A DNA stretch of 64,000 nt from NCBI GenBank assembly GCA_017461345.1, contig JAFTYP010000013.1, positions 62,001-126,000 of the forward strand, given 5' to 3'. The stretch is from Bacteroidaceae bacterium. GTDB taxonomy: Bacteria; Bacteroidota; Bacteroidia; Bacteroidales; Bacteroidaceae. The first letter of the stretch is position 1. Every line of letters begins with the position of its first letter. Shown one piece after another: positions 8,870 through 19,800 of this stretch. The notes under the pieces are model-generated. The model was not told the origin of the DNA, made no database searches, and was given only the letters and a program-made list of their open reading frames with translations. The translations under genes and the position numbers were made by a program.

Positions 8870-10554
8870 GGGCGGCCTCCTTTCTCGTATGGAACAAGGG
8901 GGTTATAGCGCTTGGTTGGCTCTGTTCCCGCTGGAAGTCTTACGCCATCGGTCTTCTTGCGAGCCTTGCGATAGAGAAGGTCGTAACTCAAAGTGATGCC
9001 GATTCTGGTAGGACCAATCCATGAGAATCGGTGCTGACGCTTCTTGAAGAGCGAAGGACTTCCTGTCCAGTCGTAATAATATAAATGATCCCTATAAGCC
9101 GGGTTGACCGGGTTCTCAAACTGATACGGGTCGTAGCCACCGAAGAGTACACCGGCCTGAAGTTGGAACTCCAGACGCCAATGTCCTTTCTTTGAGAGAG
9201 GCAACACATAGCCGGCACAGATACCACCGCCCAGTGCTTCGCCTTCCCAGCCTCGCTGGCTGTCCAAACAGATGCCGAAAACACCTACATGGCCATATGC
9301 CTGAAGGTAGAATCCCTTGAAGGCTGCCCCTTTTCCTTCGGGACGAAGTTCTATGTCGCCCTTGCGGAAGTAATAGCGTGCCTCCACCTGATAGTTTCGA
9401 ATCTGGAAATACTTGTGGGCGTCATAGTTTTGCCACCAGGGGCAGTCGAACGATGCGCCATAGGTGAAATGGCCACGAAGCGGATAATACTCGACTGCGA
9501 TGTTTGGAATGGGACACCACCTGTCGTAACCTCCGGGCATATAGGCTCCGTAGAAGAGCAAGTTTGTCTTCACCGAAAGCAACTCACGACGCGGATAACG
9601 CTCTACCCACGGCTCGGGTTCTACTGGAGGGAGCGGAGCGATTGGCGTGTCGGGAATAACAGGAGGTTCGGGGGTGACAACAGAGTCCTCAGGCAGAGGC
9701 TTCGGCTCTAATTCCGGAACAGACAACGGAGGAACGGGCTTACGCTGACAAACGATGATCATGCGGGCTGCACGCAAAGAGGGGAAGTATGTGACGAGCA
9801 TACGACGCCAGAGTCTTCCGCCGTCGATGGCCTTCAGCGCATTCTCCAACTGCGCATACTGCTGCTTGGGCATATAGGTGTCGAAGAGTTGCTTGACGCG
9901 CTCGCTGTCGGGGTCGCCGTCCTGCATCATACGCTTGTAGAGATAGGTGTAGTCCTCTGTCTCAGTTTCGAGCACAAGGCTGTCGCCTTCTGGAATATCG
10001 ATGTAGTTCTTCACAAAGTTATACAGTGCCTTCTGACGCCCCAGACTGAGTCTTTGGTTGAGCGCCACCGAGCCTTCGGGCGAAGCAGCACCTCGCATCT
10101 TGACGCGGACTATCTTCAGGCTGTCGCGATTGATTCTTGGGAAAACCGTCTCGCGAAGTTCCTTCACAGTCTTGTCGTCGGCCGGGATGGTGGTCTTCGA
10201 CACCTTGAAAATCACTGATGCCGCATACTGATAGAAGTACTCGTCGTCGATTTCCGGATCCTCACCCTCGTCGATAATAACCACATAGGGGTAGCGAGAA
10301 TAGAATGCCGAGTCGCTGAGTTCCTCGTCTGCAACGGGCAGATACTCTATGTTCATCTCGGGAAAGGGAGTAATGGGCAGAGCCTGCGCCTCGAAAGCAA
10401 AACAACACACAAGCAACAGAGTAGCCATGAGTCCGCGCGATGCACAGAACAGCAGGGCTAATCCTTGCCAGGCCGATGCTCTCTTCCCTCTAATGTTTTT
10501 CCACTCCCGTGTAAAAACATTTACCATAATTTGTAGAAAGACTTCCACATTCAT
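8866..10554 (-). CDS. DUF3575 outer-membrane protein with OmpA-like region, first gene of fimbrial operon
   Basis: 562 aa with ATG at 10554; a later ATG (residue 43, MATLLLVCCFAFEAQA) would give a more compact signal peptide, so the start is uncertain. Residues about 90-190 contain an OmpA-like stretch (GAASPEGSVALNQRLSLGRQ). A Pro-rich linker near residues 270-310 leads into the DUF3575 domain: SVKTNLLFYGAYMPGG, IAVEYYPLRGHFTYGASFD, ARYYFRKGDIELRPEG and GHVGVFGICLD, which reads like an outer-membrane beta-barrel. It starts the operon and overlaps DUF5119 by 4 bp. Role in pilus anchoring or export is inferred from context. Confidence 0.75.
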   Translation of the reverse strand: MNVEVFLQIMVNVFTREWKNIRGKRASAWQGLALLFCASRGLMATLLLVCCFAFEAQALPITPFPEMNIEYLPVADEELSDSAFYSRYPYVVIIDEGEDPEIDDEYFYQYAASVIFKVSKTTIPADDKTVKELRETVFPRINRDSLKIVRVKMRGAASPEGSVALNQRLSLGRQKALYNFVKNYIDIPEGDSLVLETETEDYTYLYKRMMQDGDPDSERVKQLFDTYMPKQQYAQLENALKAIDGGRLWRRMLVTYFPSLRAARMIIVCQRKPVPPLSVPELEPKPLPEDSVVTPEPPVIPDTPIAPLPPVEPEPWVERYPRRELLSVKTNLLFYGAYMPGGYDRWCPIPNIAVEYYPLRGHFTYGASFDCPWWQNYDAHKYFQIRNYQVEARYYFRKGDIELRPEGKGAAFKGFYLQAYGHVGVFGICLDSQRGWEGEALGGGICAGYVLPLSKKGHWRLEFQLQAGVLFGGYDPYQFENPVNPAYRDHLYYYDWTGSPSLFKKRQHRFSWIGPTRIGITLSYDLLYRKARKKTDGVRLPAGTEPTKRYNPLVPYEKGGRP

Positions 10555-10661
10555 TGTATTACCTCAATCTTCATTACCTTTGTGAACAAAATCCTTCTTA
10601 ATAATAAAATAAGTTCGTGCGTGCGAATACCTATTACTCTGTGAGGATTTTTCACCGGTTG

Positions 10662-10689
10662 CAAAATTACAACGAATACATGCATACAA
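10662..10689 (-). promoter_or_regulatory. Probable promoter of the fimbrial operon
   Basis: On the minus strand a TAATTTTG -7 box (10662-10669) is preceded after 17 bp by TTG (10687-10689), matching the Bacteroidetes vegetative promoter. The predicted start of transcription leaves a leader of about 100 nt before the DUF3575 ATG. Confidence 0.55.
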
Positions 10690-10707
10690 GAAATAATTTA
10701 TTATGTA

Positions 10708-10726
10708 TTTTTTTTCACCCCCCCCC
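10708..10726. repeat. T8-CA-C9 homopolymer tract upstream of the fimbrial promoter
   Basis: Eight T (10708-10715) and nine C (10718-10726) lie about 20-40 bp upstream of the -33 element of the fimbrial promoter. Long homopolymers are prone to slipped-strand length change and could alter promoter activity. Confidence 0.5.
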
Positions 10727-11028
10727 GTTTAACATTATTTAACATGCCTGATATTTTTATTGCACACCGCAAAGAAAAGTGTGCATAAATTTAGCGCTTA
10801 AGCAGATATTAAAAATGGTAGTGACAAAATTTTGCCTTTTTTCCCATTTTTTTGATGCTCGGACGAGATTTTATACCTGCGAGGAAGATAATTTCTGCCA
10901 CTCAAAAAAGATAAAACGTCCTCAAAAAGTTAAAATAAACAAAAAAGAGATTAAAAATTAATTCTTGTAAGTTTTTTTCCGAGAAATCATACCCTCATGT
11001 TAAGACACGCCTTAAGCCAGAAGAAATA

Positions 11029-11106
11029 GGTTAACCATTATGGGCAAAAAGTACGGTGAAATGGGCAAAAACGTTAACTATTATCTCCAAAATGGTTAAC
11101 CTTTCC
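11029..11106. repeat. GTTAAC-core short-period repeat array
   Basis: GGTTAACC occurs at 11029-11036 and 11094-11101 with a variant CGTTAACT at 11072-11079; TTAAC positions 11031, 11074 and 11096 are spaced 43 and 22 bp. ATTATGGGCA follows the first core. It is one member of a family found across the window. Confidence 0.7.
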
Positions 11107-11399
11107 GAAAGAGCAAATTCTATGCTTTTTAAAGAATCCATCGTCTCTATGAAGACTTGCCACCGAAAAAAGGCAAAGAAAACACTTTTTTGCCCATTTC
11201 ATCGGTTAAAAGAGCACTTACGAAGTGGATGGTTATGGATACACAAAGTGCCGTCTGTAAGAGTTTTGATGGCAAAAAGCAACCGGTCTGCACACTTGCG
11301 CGACAAGCAGGAAATTTTGCGGTTCATAAGCCCGTAGGACTTATGAGGCACTCGAAAGCCACATCAAAGAACCCAGGCTCATTTTTCTCGCCCTTTCGC

Positions 11400-11430
11400 T
11401 TGCAAAATCGAAGAAAAAGTTATAACTTTG
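11400..11430 (+). promoter_or_regulatory. gyrB promoter
   Basis: TTG at 11400-11402, a 20-bp spacer and TAACTTTG at 11423-11430 match the Bacteroidetes promoter consensus, 30 bp before the gyrB ATG. Confidence 0.65.
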
Positions 11431-11442
11431 TAGCGAAAATAA

Positions 11443-13434
<1,992 letters not shown>

Positions 13435-13443
13435 GAACAACAG

Positions 13444-13506
13444 GGCTTAATGGAGAAACCCGGAGGCAGATGGCCTGCGACTTCCCATTAAGCCTTTATT
13501 TTTTTG
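13444..13506 (+). terminator. Rho-independent terminator of gyrB
   Basis: GGCTTAATGG (13444-13453) pairs with CCATTAAGCC (13485-13494), followed by a T-rich tract to 13505. Confidence 0.75.
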
Positions 13507-13523
13507 CTTGTCTATGCATAAAA

Positions 13524-13550
13524 AAAGGTCACTCAAATTGAGTGACCTTT
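13524..13550 (-). terminator. Terminator of rpsT
   Basis: AAAGGTCACTCAA and TTGAGTGACCTTT form a perfect hairpin; on the minus strand it is followed by seven T, placing it 28 bp beyond the rpsT stop. Confidence 0.8.
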
Positions 13551-13577
13551 ATACGTTATAGCAAATTATGCGCTTTG

Positions 13578-13832
13578 TTAGCCAAGTTTCTGGATGTACT
13601 GTGCCAACTTAGACTTCAGGTTTGAAGCCTTATTCTTATGAATAACGTTGATCTTTGCAAGCTTGTCGAGTGCCTTCTGTACGCTGGGGTACATCTCTAC
13701 TGCTGCAGCCTTGTCGGTTGTAGCACGAAGCTTGCGCACAGCATTACGCATGGTCTTTGCGTAATATCTATTGTGGAGCCTTCTTTTCTCCTCTTGGCGA
13801 ATGCGCTTAATTGATGATTTGTGATTAGCCAT
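13578..13832 (-). CDS. rpsT: 30S ribosomal protein S20
   Basis: 84 aa, usual length. It begins [18 protein letters not shown] and continues [21 protein letters not shown], the classic Lys/Arg-rich helical S20 pattern that binds 16S rRNA in the 30S body. It lies 30 bp downstream of tRNA-Glu on the same strand and probably shares its promoter; a hairpin terminator follows. Confidence 0.95.
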   Translation of the reverse strand: MANHKSSIKRIRQEEKRRLHNRYYAKTMRNAVRKLRATTDKAAAVEMYPSVQKALDKLAKINVIHKNKASNLKSKLAQYIQKLG

Positions 13833-13862
13833 CTGTTTTTCTTATTTTATTACTTTTTGTTG

Positions 13863-13934
13863 TAGTCCCTAGGAGAGTCGAACTCCTCTTTAGAGAATGA
13901 AAATCTCTCGTCCTAACCGATAGACGAAGGGACC
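13863..13934 (-). tRNA. tRNA-Glu (anticodon UUC)
   Basis: The minus strand folds as a 72-nt cloverleaf: acceptor GGTCCCT pairs with AGGGACT (one G-T pair), a D-loop with CGGTTAGGAC, an anticodon loop TTTTCAT with TTC, and a T-arm with GTTCGAC. No CCA is encoded. The discriminator is A. Confidence 0.92.
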
Positions 13935-13987
13935 TTACCTTCGGCGTTCAGCCTGTGCTTTTGAGCATACCGTCTCAATTGCGGGTG

Positions 13988-14017
13988 CAAAGTTATGACT
14001 TTTTCCAATACTGACAA
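13988..14017 (-). promoter_or_regulatory. Promoter for tRNA-Glu / rpsT
   Basis: Minus-strand TAACTTTG (13988-13995) is preceded after 19 bp by TTG (14015-14017), about 53 bp upstream of the tRNA. Confidence 0.6.
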
Positions 14018-14121
14018 AATATTTTGAGAGAAAATTTGGATTTTTCTGCATTTTTTTTGCTCTTGGGGCTGAAAATGCCTGTTTTTGTGTATCTTTACAT
14101 AGTATAATTGGTATTTGGGCG

Positions 14122-14850
14122 ATGCTGGAAAAGACGAGCGGAATAGTGCTGCATTATAACAGATATAACGACGATAGTGCCATCGTGGATGTCTATACGC
14201 TTTCGCGAGGCAGTGTTTCGTTTCTGGTTCGCGACCGCCGCAGGCAGCGCAAAAGCAGCACTCAAACGATGTTGCTTCGCCCGCTCAACATCATCGAACT
14301 TGTTTTCGACTATCGCCCCTCTGCTTCGCTGCAAAGGATTCAGGAACTTCATATTGGGCAGTGCTATACTTCGTTGCCGTATAATCCTATAAAGGGGACT
14401 ATTGCGCTCTTTCTTTCCGAATTTCTCCACAATGCTCTTCGGCGAGAGGTGCAGAACCCTGACCTATACCATTATATATTATATAACCTGCAATGGCTTG
14501 ATGCGGCTCAGGAGGGGTTGGCGAACTTTCATGTGGTTTTCCTGACGCGTATGACTTTTTATTTGGGCTTCTGGCCTAACATTGACAGGAGGAACATGCT
14601 GCCTTTCTTTGATTTGAAGGACAGTATTGCTACTGATACGGAGCCCGAGCACAATTTCTTCATCAAGGGCGAAGAGGCTGCGCTGATGCCTAAACTGCTT
14701 CGGATGGACATTCACAACATGCACCGGTTCCGTCTGACACGAGAGCAGCGTGGCCGAGTGCTGGATTTGCTGACCGTCTATTACCGGCTGCATGTACCTG
14801 AGTTTCGAGAACTTCGCTCGCTTGCCGTGCTGAGAGAGGTCTTGGCTTGA
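14122..14850 (+). CDS. recO: DNA repair protein RecO
   Basis: 242 aa. RecO binds SSB and DNA and with RecR helps RecA load on gapped DNA (RecFOR pathway). The N-terminal OB-fold reads GIVLHYNRYNDDSAIVDVYT with a basic VRDRRRQRKSS stretch; the helical C-terminal part contains ALFLSEFLHNALRREVQNPDLYHYI and FHVVFLTRMTFYLGFWPN, typical of Bacteroidetes RecO. The Cys4 zinc motif of some homologues is not seen. It converges on ftsZ; the 143-bp gap holds a 40-bp perfect palindrome. Confidence 0.9.
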   Translation: MLEKTSGIVLHYNRYNDDSAIVDVYTLSRGSVSFLVRDRRRQRKSSTQTMLLRPLNIIELVFDYRPSASLQRIQELHIGQCYTSLPYNPIKGTIALFLSEFLHNALRREVQNPDLYHYILYNLQWLDAAQEGLANFHVVFLTRMTFYLGFWPNIDRRNMLPFFDLKDSIATDTEPEHNFFIKGEEAALMPKLLRMDIHNMHRFRLTREQRGRVLDLLTVYYRLHVPEFRELRSLAVLREVLA

Positions 14851-14867
14851 GGGGCGAGAAGAAACAT

Positions 14868-14935
14868 CCTGTGGCTTGTTGGCAATAATGGTTAACCTTT
14901 ATGCCCGAAATGGTTAACCATTTCGGGCATAAAGG
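14868..14935. repeat. 22-bp-period repeat forming a 40-bp perfect palindrome between recO and ftsZ
   Basis: Three consecutive 22-bp units start at 14868 (TGTGGC type), 14890 and 14912 (GTTAAC type). The last two form a perfect 40-bp palindrome (14896-14935) centred on GGTTAACC, which in RNA would be a long hairpin and could terminate both convergent genes. Confidence 0.75.
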
Positions 14936-14993
14936 CAGTAGATATTGGCCAACATAACGTGGCATGTTTTCAAAGGTTCTGAAAGGAAGGGGC

Positions 14994-16319
14994 TCACACC
15001 TCGAAGGCTACGCCCATCATGGGTGTGTCGGACACCTGTACGGGGTTGCTCTTCTCCTTTATTTTGTTCAGTTCTTCTTTCGTGCGATTATATGCCGGAC
15101 GTGCATCAACCATAGAGATGACGTCGTCGTTGTCGAGGTCTTCGTCGGTGAAGACATAGACATTGTGACGGCGACGACGGATGGAACCGCCAGTAGAGGG
15201 TCCGTAAAAGTCTTCGGCGCGCTCTCTTTGGTATTCCTCGAGTTCCTGGTCCATGGCAGTCTTCTCCTGCTCTTTCTGCTCCACTATGCCACGAACTCCG
15301 GGAACATTCTGCAGGCCAAAACCTGTGGCAAGCAACGTAATCTTCACCTTATCGCCAAGCGAACTGTCGGTGGCAAGGCCCCATTTTGTCTCCACATCCT
15401 TGCGGAAGCGGCTCATAAAATCGTTCACCTCGTTCATTTCCTCCATCATCAGGTTGCCCGTCTCGTTCTCGCTGCAGAAATTGATGTTGAGTAATACCTT
15501 GCGGGAGTTGAAGATGTCGTTGTTGTTGAGCAGCGGACTGTTCAGTGCCTCCTGAATAGCCTTGGTGACACGGTTCTCGCCCTCGCCATAACCGGTACTC
15601 ATGATTGCCACACCTCCATCCTTGAGAACGGTGGTGACATCCTGGAAGTCGAGGTTGATGGTGCCATGCATCGTAATAATCTCGGCAATACTCTTGGCAG
15701 CCACGCTCAGCGTGTCGTCGGCCTTTGCAAAAGCATTGATGACGGTCAGTTCGGGATATATCTCGCGCAGACGCTCGTTGTTGATGACAAGCAAAGCATC
15801 AACATGCTTGGCAATCTCCTCGACACCGTCGAGAGCCTGATTGATTTTCTTGTTTCCCTCGAACTTAAAGGGGATGGTAACAATGCCTACAGTCAGGATG
15901 CCCGCATCCTTGGCACACTGTGCAATGATTGGAGCCGCACCGGTACCAGTGCCACCACCCATTCCGGCCGTAATGAACACCATGCGCGTGCCGTCGTTGA
16001 GCATCGCACGTATCTCCTCTATACTTGCCTCGGCGTGCTGTCTGCCGAGAACAGGATTGTTGCCGGCACCCAGACCCGGCCCCAGTTGAAGACGATTGGG
16101 GACAGGCGAGTCCATGAGAGCCTTCTTGTCTGTGTTGCACACCACGTATGTCACGTCGTGTATTCCCTCTCGGTACATGTGGTTGACAGCATTGCCGCCG
16201 CCACCGCCTACACCTACCACCTTGATGATACAAGGGTTCTCCGACTTCTTGAAATCAAACTTAATGCCACCCATTGGCTGTATGTTATTCTCTTCTGCCA
16301 TAATTCTATCTATTATCAT
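14994..16319 (-). CDS. ftsZ: Cell division protein FtsZ
   Basis: 441 aa. The tubulin-like GTPase that forms the cytokinetic ring. Visible features are VVGVGGGGGNAVNHM near the N-terminus, the tubulin signature GGGTGTGAAPI near residues 118-128, the T7-loop region with DFQDVTTVLKDGGVAIMSTG, and a variable linker followed by the C-terminal peptide DTPMMGVAFEV. The linker is longer than in E. coli, as usual in Bacteroidetes. It is the last gene of the dcw cluster, 13 bp after ftsA, and ends at the palindromic repeat facing recO. Confidence 0.97.
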   Translation of the reverse strand: MIIDRIMAEENNIQPMGGIKFDFKKSENPCIIKVVGVGGGGGNAVNHMYREGIHDVTYVVCNTDKKALMDSPVPNRLQLGPGLGAGNNPVLGRQHAEASIEEIRAMLNDGTRMVFITAGMGGGTGTGAAPIIAQCAKDAGILTVGIVTIPFKFEGNKKINQALDGVEEIAKHVDALLVINNERLREIYPELTVINAFAKADDTLSVAAKSIAEIITMHGTINLDFQDVTTVLKDGGVAIMSTGYGEGENRVTKAIQEALNSPLLNNNDIFNSRKVLLNINFCSENETGNLMMEEMNEVNDFMSRFRKDVETKWGLATDSSLGDKVKITLLATGFGLQNVPGVRGIVEQKEQEKTAMDQELEEYQRERAEDFYGPSTGGSIRRRRHNVYVFTDEDLDNDDVISMVDARPAYNRTKEELNKIKEKSNPVQVSDTPMMGVAFEV

Positions 16320-16332
16320 TCAAGGTAATACA

Positions 16333-17676
16333 CTACGAATTCTCTTCACCGTCTGACTCATCAGAGAACAAATCCTCTATCTTCCTCCAAAGACGAGAGA
16401 AAGACGACGGCTGCTTCTTCTTTGGAACATCCTGCTCCTCAGGCTGTGGCTCCTGAGTTTCGGGCTCCACTGAAACATCCTCTTCCTCCTTGCCAAAGTC
16501 GAACGTGTCCTGAGTATGTTCCTTGGCCAGTTCGCCTACACAATTCTCCTTTCCTGCAAGCAACAAGGAGTAGAGCGTATAAAGACGGTCGGGTTCGCCT
16601 ATCTGCACACCATGGGAAACAGTGACATTCTCCGGCATACCCTTTACTATGCGCACATTCAAATCGCACGCATGGCCAAAAGCCTCGGTAAGATCGGGAA
16701 TCCGTGCAGCACCACCAGTAACAATAATGCCGGAAAGCATCTTCTCCTTGTAAGACGAAATACGCTGACACACATTGGCAATGATTTCTTCGTATCGCGC
16801 CTCTACTATCTCCTGAAGTTTATCTTCCTTCTCCGTGCGGTCAAAACTCAAAGTAATCCTCTTCTCCGTCTTGTCCTCCTTGTCCGGGCGGAAAGCCGTG
16901 CCATATTTCTTCTTCAACTCTTCCGCCTCTTCCGCCTCAACCTTGAGATTTGTAATGTCACTGGTCACATTAGAGCCACCAAGCGGAATAACACAAAGAT
17001 GGCGCAGAATGTTGTTGGAATAGACACTGACCGTCGTGGTGTCGGCACCCATGTCAACCAAAGCACAACCGGAACGCTTCTCGTTGGCCGTAAGCAATGT
17101 GTTGGCCAAACACAACGGAGAGATAAACACCTCCTGCACTTCCAAACCTGCACCACTGACACATCGGCGAATGTTCTCCTCCAATGTAGAGCGAGCAATG
17201 ATGTTGATGAAGTTTGCCTCAAGCATCTCCGCCTGCATGCCAACAGGGTCAACAACACTGCGACTGCCGATGGTAAACTCCTGCGGAATAACCTCCTTTA
17301 TCTCTGCATTGGAATAGACAACACCACTGTTTGTGTCGTGCATCTTGTCGATGGTCTTATGGGAAAGAAGTTCCAAACCATCGAATTGCAACAACACACG
17401 GTTATGTACAGAACGCAAAGACTGGCCACCCAAACCAACATATATGCTGTTGATTCGACTACCCAACTTGTCACTCAGTTTCGCAACAACACGCGTCAAC
17501 GCCAAAGTCGTCTTGTCGATGTTGTCGATAATTCCCTTGCGAATCGTATTCGACGATTCTTCCTGAGCAAAGGCAAGAACCTGCATACTGCCGTCGGGTT
17601 CTCTCTTGCCTGCGATGGCTCGTATTGCTGTCGAAGCCAACTCTACAGCAATGATGATGTCTTTTTCTGCTCCCAT
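16333..17676 (-). CDS. ftsA: Cell division protein FtsA
   Basis: 447 aa actin-like ATPase that anchors FtsZ to the membrane. It starts IIIAVELASTAIRAIAGKRE, has VDMGADTTTVSVYSN (phosphate-binding loop) near the middle and IIVTGGAARIPDLTEAFG (adenosine motif). The C-terminus SSFSRLWRKIEDLFSD after a Glu/Pro-rich linker is a good amphipathic membrane-targeting helix. It is preceded by ftsQ with a 1-bp gap and followed by ftsZ. Confidence 0.95.
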   Translation of the reverse strand: MGAEKDIIIAVELASTAIRAIAGKREPDGSMQVLAFAQEESSNTIRKGIIDNIDKTTLALTRVVAKLSDKLGSRINSIYVGLGGQSLRSVHNRVLLQFDGLELLSHKTIDKMHDTNSGVVYSNAEIKEVIPQEFTIGSRSVVDPVGMQAEMLEANFINIIARSTLEENIRRCVSGAGLEVQEVFISPLCLANTLLTANEKRSGCALVDMGADTTTVSVYSNNILRHLCVIPLGGSNVTSDITNLKVEAEEAEELKKKYGTAFRPDKEDKTEKRITLSFDRTEKEDKLQEIVEARYEEIIANVCQRISSYKEKMLSGIIVTGGAARIPDLTEAFGHACDLNVRIVKGMPENVTVSHGVQIGEPDRLYTLYSLLLAGKENCVGELAKEHTQDTFDFGKEEEDVSVEPETQEPQPEEQDVPKKKQPSSFSRLWRKIEDLFSDESDGEENS

Positions 17677-17677
17677 A

Positions 17678-18424
17678 TTATTTAGTTTTTTTGTTGTGTA
17701 CTTTTGTGCAAACTATTTGATTGTCGTAAGCAAGACTGATGGTCTTATATTTGTTCCAACCTACACGCTCCAATCCCTCCTGGTAGAAGATGCGCAACCT
17801 GTTGAGTTTGTCCCTGAAATTCTCTGTACTGCCCAGTTCAATTACATGTCGGCCTATGCGCGGATAAAGTTCCACCTGCTCTGGAGCCACAACATGTATC
17901 TGTTCAATCTGCTCGCTCCAGAACAAGTCGTTACGAATAAATCTGGCAAGTTCCAAAAGATGCTCCGATGCAAACTCCTTCGTGACATGACCTGTTGCCA
18001 CACACAAATCCACATTGAAATTGGCTGTTGGCATTGTCAAACCATTACTCGCTAAATAATAATCTTCTCCCTTCTGACTGATAACATGCAATACAGGCTG
18101 CTGGGGCAACACCTCTATGCAAAGCCTGCTTGCCGCATCATAGTAACAAGAAGCATTTTCTATGTGCGACTCCTTAAGCAGCAACTCCTCTATCTGTTCC
18201 AACCTAACATCACATATCTTCATTCCTATAGGCGAAATCTTGTTGCGAGTCAGTATCGAACGAACATATTCGTCGGTAATGAAACCATCTGGAATACTGT
18301 CGATGATTTCAACTCGGATACCTTCACATATTCTCTCCTCTGCCTGTCCGCCGAAACGCCAGACTGCTATCACAAGGTAACCCAAAACGGCCACAAGCAA
18401 AAGTAACTTCAATACTGTTTTCAT
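17678..18424 (-). CDS. ftsQ: Cell division protein FtsQ
   Basis: 248 aa bitopic membrane protein of the divisome. It has a short cytoplasmic start, a membrane helix at about residues 5-23 (LKLLLLVAVLGYLVIAVW), a POTRA-like region with NKISPIGMKICDVRLEQIE, and a beta domain. Sequence is weakly conserved in this family, so the call rests partly on its place between murC and ftsA. The start overlaps the murC stop by 4 bp. Confidence 0.88.
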   Translation of the reverse strand: MKTVLKLLLLVAVLGYLVIAVWRFGGQAEERICEGIRVEIIDSIPDGFITDEYVRSILTRNKISPIGMKICDVRLEQIEELLLKESHIENASCYYDAASRLCIEVLPQQPVLHVISQKGEDYYLASNGLTMPTANFNVDLCVATGHVTKEFASEHLLELARFIRNDLFWSEQIEQIHVVAPEQVELYPRIGRHVIELGSTENFRDKLNRLRIFYQEGLERVGWNKYKTISLAYDNQIVCTKVHNKKTK

Positions 18425-19800
18425 GATAATGGCTGCAGAATCTTGGTTATTTGTATTACATAATCTTCAATGTCGCCAGCCCCAAGGGTTATCAAAACAT
18501 CAAAACCGCCTTGCCGTACCACATCAAGGATTTCATTCTTCATACACCTCTGGCGCTTGATGCCAGATTTTAGATTGTCATATATAAGATTACTCGTCAC
18601 ACCCGGAATCGGTTCCTCCCTTGCCGGATAAATATCCACAACACAAACATCATCAACCAACGATAGAGCATCGGCAAACTCACGATAAAAGTCGCGAGTT
18701 CGAGTATACAAATGAGGCTGGAAGATAACCTTTATGCGACGACCGGAATACAACTCCTTCATACTCTCAAGGCAATGTCGAATCTCTTCCGGATGGTGGG
18801 CATAATCACTTACATAAACCATTCGATCTGTTTTTACATGAAAATCAAAACGACGATCCACTCCACCAAAAGAAGCCATACCCTTACGAATCTCTTCTGC
18901 TGATGCACCCGCAATCTGCGCTAACGCAATAGCAGCAATTCCATTCTCTATATTGACACTTACAGGAACTCCGAGTTCTATGTCGGGAATATTGCCAAAT
19001 GGAGAAACCAAATCAAAGATAATACGTCCATCTCCTATGCGAACATTCTCCGCATGGAAGTCTCCCTCCGCACGACTATATGTATAGAGAGATACACCAT
19101 CCTGCACATTGGGCTTCATCTTCAACCCTGTGTGCATGACAAGATAACCTCCCGGCAAAATTAAATTACTATACTTGCTAAAACTTTCCAAATAAGCCTC
19201 TTCCGTACCATAAATATCAAGATGGTCAGCATCGGTCGCTGTGATGATACTGGCAAAAGGTGTAAGCCAATGGAAAGAACGGTCAAACTCGTCTGCCTCT
19301 ATGACAACATAAGGACTCGAAGAACTCAAAATATAGTTTGTCCTATAATTCTTTGTTATACCACCAAGAAAAGCATTGCAATCCACGTGACTTTGATGAA
19401 GCAGATGGGCAGCCATGCTCGATGTTGTTGTCTTTCCGTGAGTACCTGCCACACAAAGTCCCTTGAGAGTTCGTGTCAAAGTACCAAGCACCTGAGCACG
19501 CTTCTGTATTACAAAGCATTGCTCGCGAAAGAACGCTAACTCGCTATGGTCAGAAGGAATTGCCGGCGTAAAGACAACAAGAGTATTTTCCTTGTCTCGG
19601 CACTGCATGGGGATAAGTTCTACATTATCCTCATAATGCACCTGTGCGCCTTCCTTGCAGAGTTGTTCGGTAAGTTCGGTTCGTGTTTTGTCATAGCCTG
19701 CTACAACTACACCACGGCTTATGAAGTAACGTGCAATGGCACTCATGCCAATACCACCAATGCCCACAAAATATACGGCTTTTATCTGTTCTAAGTTCAT
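18421..19800 (-). CDS. murC: UDP-N-acetylmuramate--L-alanine ligase
   Basis: 459 aa cytoplasmic Mur ligase adding L-Ala to UDP-MurNAc. Visible: Rossmann start VYFVGIGGIGMSAIARYF, ATP-binding GTHGKTTTSSMAA, DEFDRSFHWL and the HHPEEI segment of the C-terminal domain. Length is normal. It overlaps murG and ftsQ by 4 bp each, so translation of murG-murC-ftsQ is probably coupled. Confidence 0.96.
   Translation of the reverse strand: MNLEQIKAVYFVGIGGIGMSAIARYFISRGVVVAGYDKTRTELTEQLCKEGAQVHYEDNVELIPMQCRDKENTLVVFTPAIPSDHSELAFFREQCFVIQKRAQVLGTLTRTLKGLCVAGTHGKTTTSSMAAHLLHQSHVDCNAFLGGITKNYRTNYILSSSSPYVVIEADEFDRSFHWLTPFASIITATDADHLDIYGTEEAYLESFSKYSNLILPGGYLVMHTGLKMKPNVQDGVSLYTYSRAEGDFHAENVRIGDGRIIFDLVSPFGNIPDIELGVPVSVNIENGIAAIALAQIAGASAEEIRKGMASFGGVDRRFDFHVKTDRMVYVSDYAHHPEEIRHCLESMKELYSGRRIKVIFQPHLYTRTRDFYREFADALSLVDDVCVVDIYPAREEPIPGVTSNLIYDNLKSGIKRQRCMKNEILDVVRQGGFDVLITLGAGDIEDYVIQITKILQPLS

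Noticed and set aside
8616..8897. Minus-strand 93-codon frame overlapping the DUF5119 start
   Set aside because: Out of frame with DUF5119, which has a clear lipobox; no domain seen.
14896..14935. Insertion sequence or transposon end
   Set aside because: No transposase gene or target duplication nearby; the palindrome is explained by two mirrored 22-bp units.
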